Below, piece by piece: positions 63,111-64,000 of a stretch of DNA of 64,000 bases. The translations under genes were made by a program, and so were the position numbers. The first letter of the stretch is position 1. Each line of letters begins with the position of its first letter. The stretch is from assembly GCA_047967505.1 (NCBI GenBank), contig CM106540.1; one strand, 5' to 3'. Source of the stretch: Dipteris shenzhenensis. Taxonomy: Eukaryota; Polypodiophyta; Polypodiopsida; Gleicheniales. The notes below the pieces were generated by a model that saw only the letters and a list, made by a program, of their open reading frames with translations, was not told the origin of the DNA and ran no database searches.

Positions 63111-64000
63111 ATAAAAAAGATACCATCTAGCCACGTCATACTCCGTCGGGTGCTACCTTATCCCAACTAGGTGTGGTGAATCAATTGACACGTGGCACCA
63201 CAGAATTCTGTCACATGTCCTCGCAATCCTATCTACCACGTCAGCTAGCTCAACCAGTTGACATGTCATCAGAGAGCCACTTACTGCCATGTCATCACCT
63301 ACCACATAGGTAGGTCCAGTCATAAGTGCCACATCAGCACTCCACCGTGGCAGTCAAAGCCATGTCATCTCATCCAGACACGTTAGCATTGCCATGTCAC
63401 CTTGACACCTCAACTGACACATGGCATCCACATCATCACTACCACCTCAGCAAGTCTAGTCTCCTGCCACCTCAGTTGCCCAGTCAGTAGTGCCAACTAG
63501 GCACTACTACCTCCTTCCAGGCACACTTTGCACCTTGCATTGCCACATCACCTTGACACCTCAGTTGACACATGGCATCCACATCATCACTGTTGCCACC
63601 TCAATAGGTCCAATCATGTGCCACCTCTGCACTACCTCTTGCTAAACACTACCTCTTGCTAAACACTTTACAACCTACAAGTGCACCTGCTTGCCACCTC
63701 GGCATAGGGCTCCACAGGCACAATCCCTGCTAGGCACAATCACTACATGTGACCCCCTGATTGCCACATCATCATTGACCACATTTGCACTTCTTTTGCC
63801 CCTCCTCCTAGATCAAGCAGTATCTCTTGATCCAGGAAGATTTGAGGGCGCTCCAAAAAGAAAAATCGTTGGATTTTTTGTGCTCTACACGCTCATCACA
63901 TCAGGTGCACATTTTGGCACAAGTATCACTCACTTTTGAGCCTCTCCAATAGATCCACTTCCTACACATACATCAGCCTCTACTTCGATGCATCTGACCC
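63111..64000. repeat. Degenerate CCACNTCA / ACATGGCA word array
   Basis: The words GCCACATCA, CCATGTCATC, CCACCTCA and ACAYRTGGCA recur every 15-40 bp. A longer unit, CACCTTGACACCTCARYTGACACATGGCATCC-like, is present twice (about 63400 and 63552, written here with ambiguity). The frame at 63691-63939 is not convincing as a gene. Confidence 0.5.

Noticed and set aside
1-64000. tRNA, rRNA or other structured RNA genes
   Set aside because: No tRNA A/B-box pair with a plausible cloverleaf and no rRNA-like stretch was found by reading; a covariance-model scan would be needed to exclude small RNAs.

Overview
The window is a transposon graveyard from a large plant nuclear genome holding one recognisable host gene. 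The host gene encodes an intronless PLS-class pentatricopeptide-repeat (PPR) protein with DYW-deaminase remnants, so the source is a land plant. Its near-identical 102-residue PLS triplets, together with several old Ty1/Copia, Ty3/Gypsy and LINE families, resemble what I know of fern genomes. The fern assignment is an inference from memory, not a search result.

Layout. 127-6481: a non-autonomous LTR element with an acidic gag-like ORF carrying two CCHC knuckles. It has picked up pieces of host genes (a LEA_2 fragment and a UVR-domain fragment) and a piece of a non-LTR element. 7.6-10.2 kb: LINE copy A (+). 10.2-13.5 kb: mostly unassigned DNA with one small ORF and tandem repeats. 13491-22563: an old Ty3/Gypsy element, dead in every domain, with a roughly 2 kb unrecognised coding relic after the integrase. 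22.6-27.7 kb: unassigned, rich in microsatellites. 27.7-30.3 kb: LINE copy B (-), abutting a Copia pol relic (+) at 30.3-32.1 kb. 32973-38669: a young Copia element with 271-bp LTRs that differ at about five positions and a 5-bp target duplication, but lacking the integrase catalytic core. 38.7-42.1 kb: purine/pyrimidine satellites and a hairpin. 42.1-44984: a second Copia with one LTR, also lacking the integrase core. 44985-45860: a non-LTR reverse-transcriptase C-terminal relic. 46336-51264: LINE copy C (-), the fullest copy. 51265-52197: a foldback element with a 9-bp target duplication (Mutator-like) and a perfect 72-bp hairpin at its centre. 53.4-56.7 kb: the PPR gene (-). 56.8-64 kb: unassigned DNA, (CT)n, tandem duplications, a short TTAGGG array, and the left LTR with primer-binding site of an element related to the second Copia.

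No protein-coding system is intact apart from the PPR repeat region and the young Copia gag. The recurring themes are loss of the integrase core in two separate Copia elements, many short direct tandem duplications (period 30-310 bp), GTAC-rich arrays at three loci, and stop codons mostly explained by C-to-T change. All coordinates and translations were read by eye; no database search was run.
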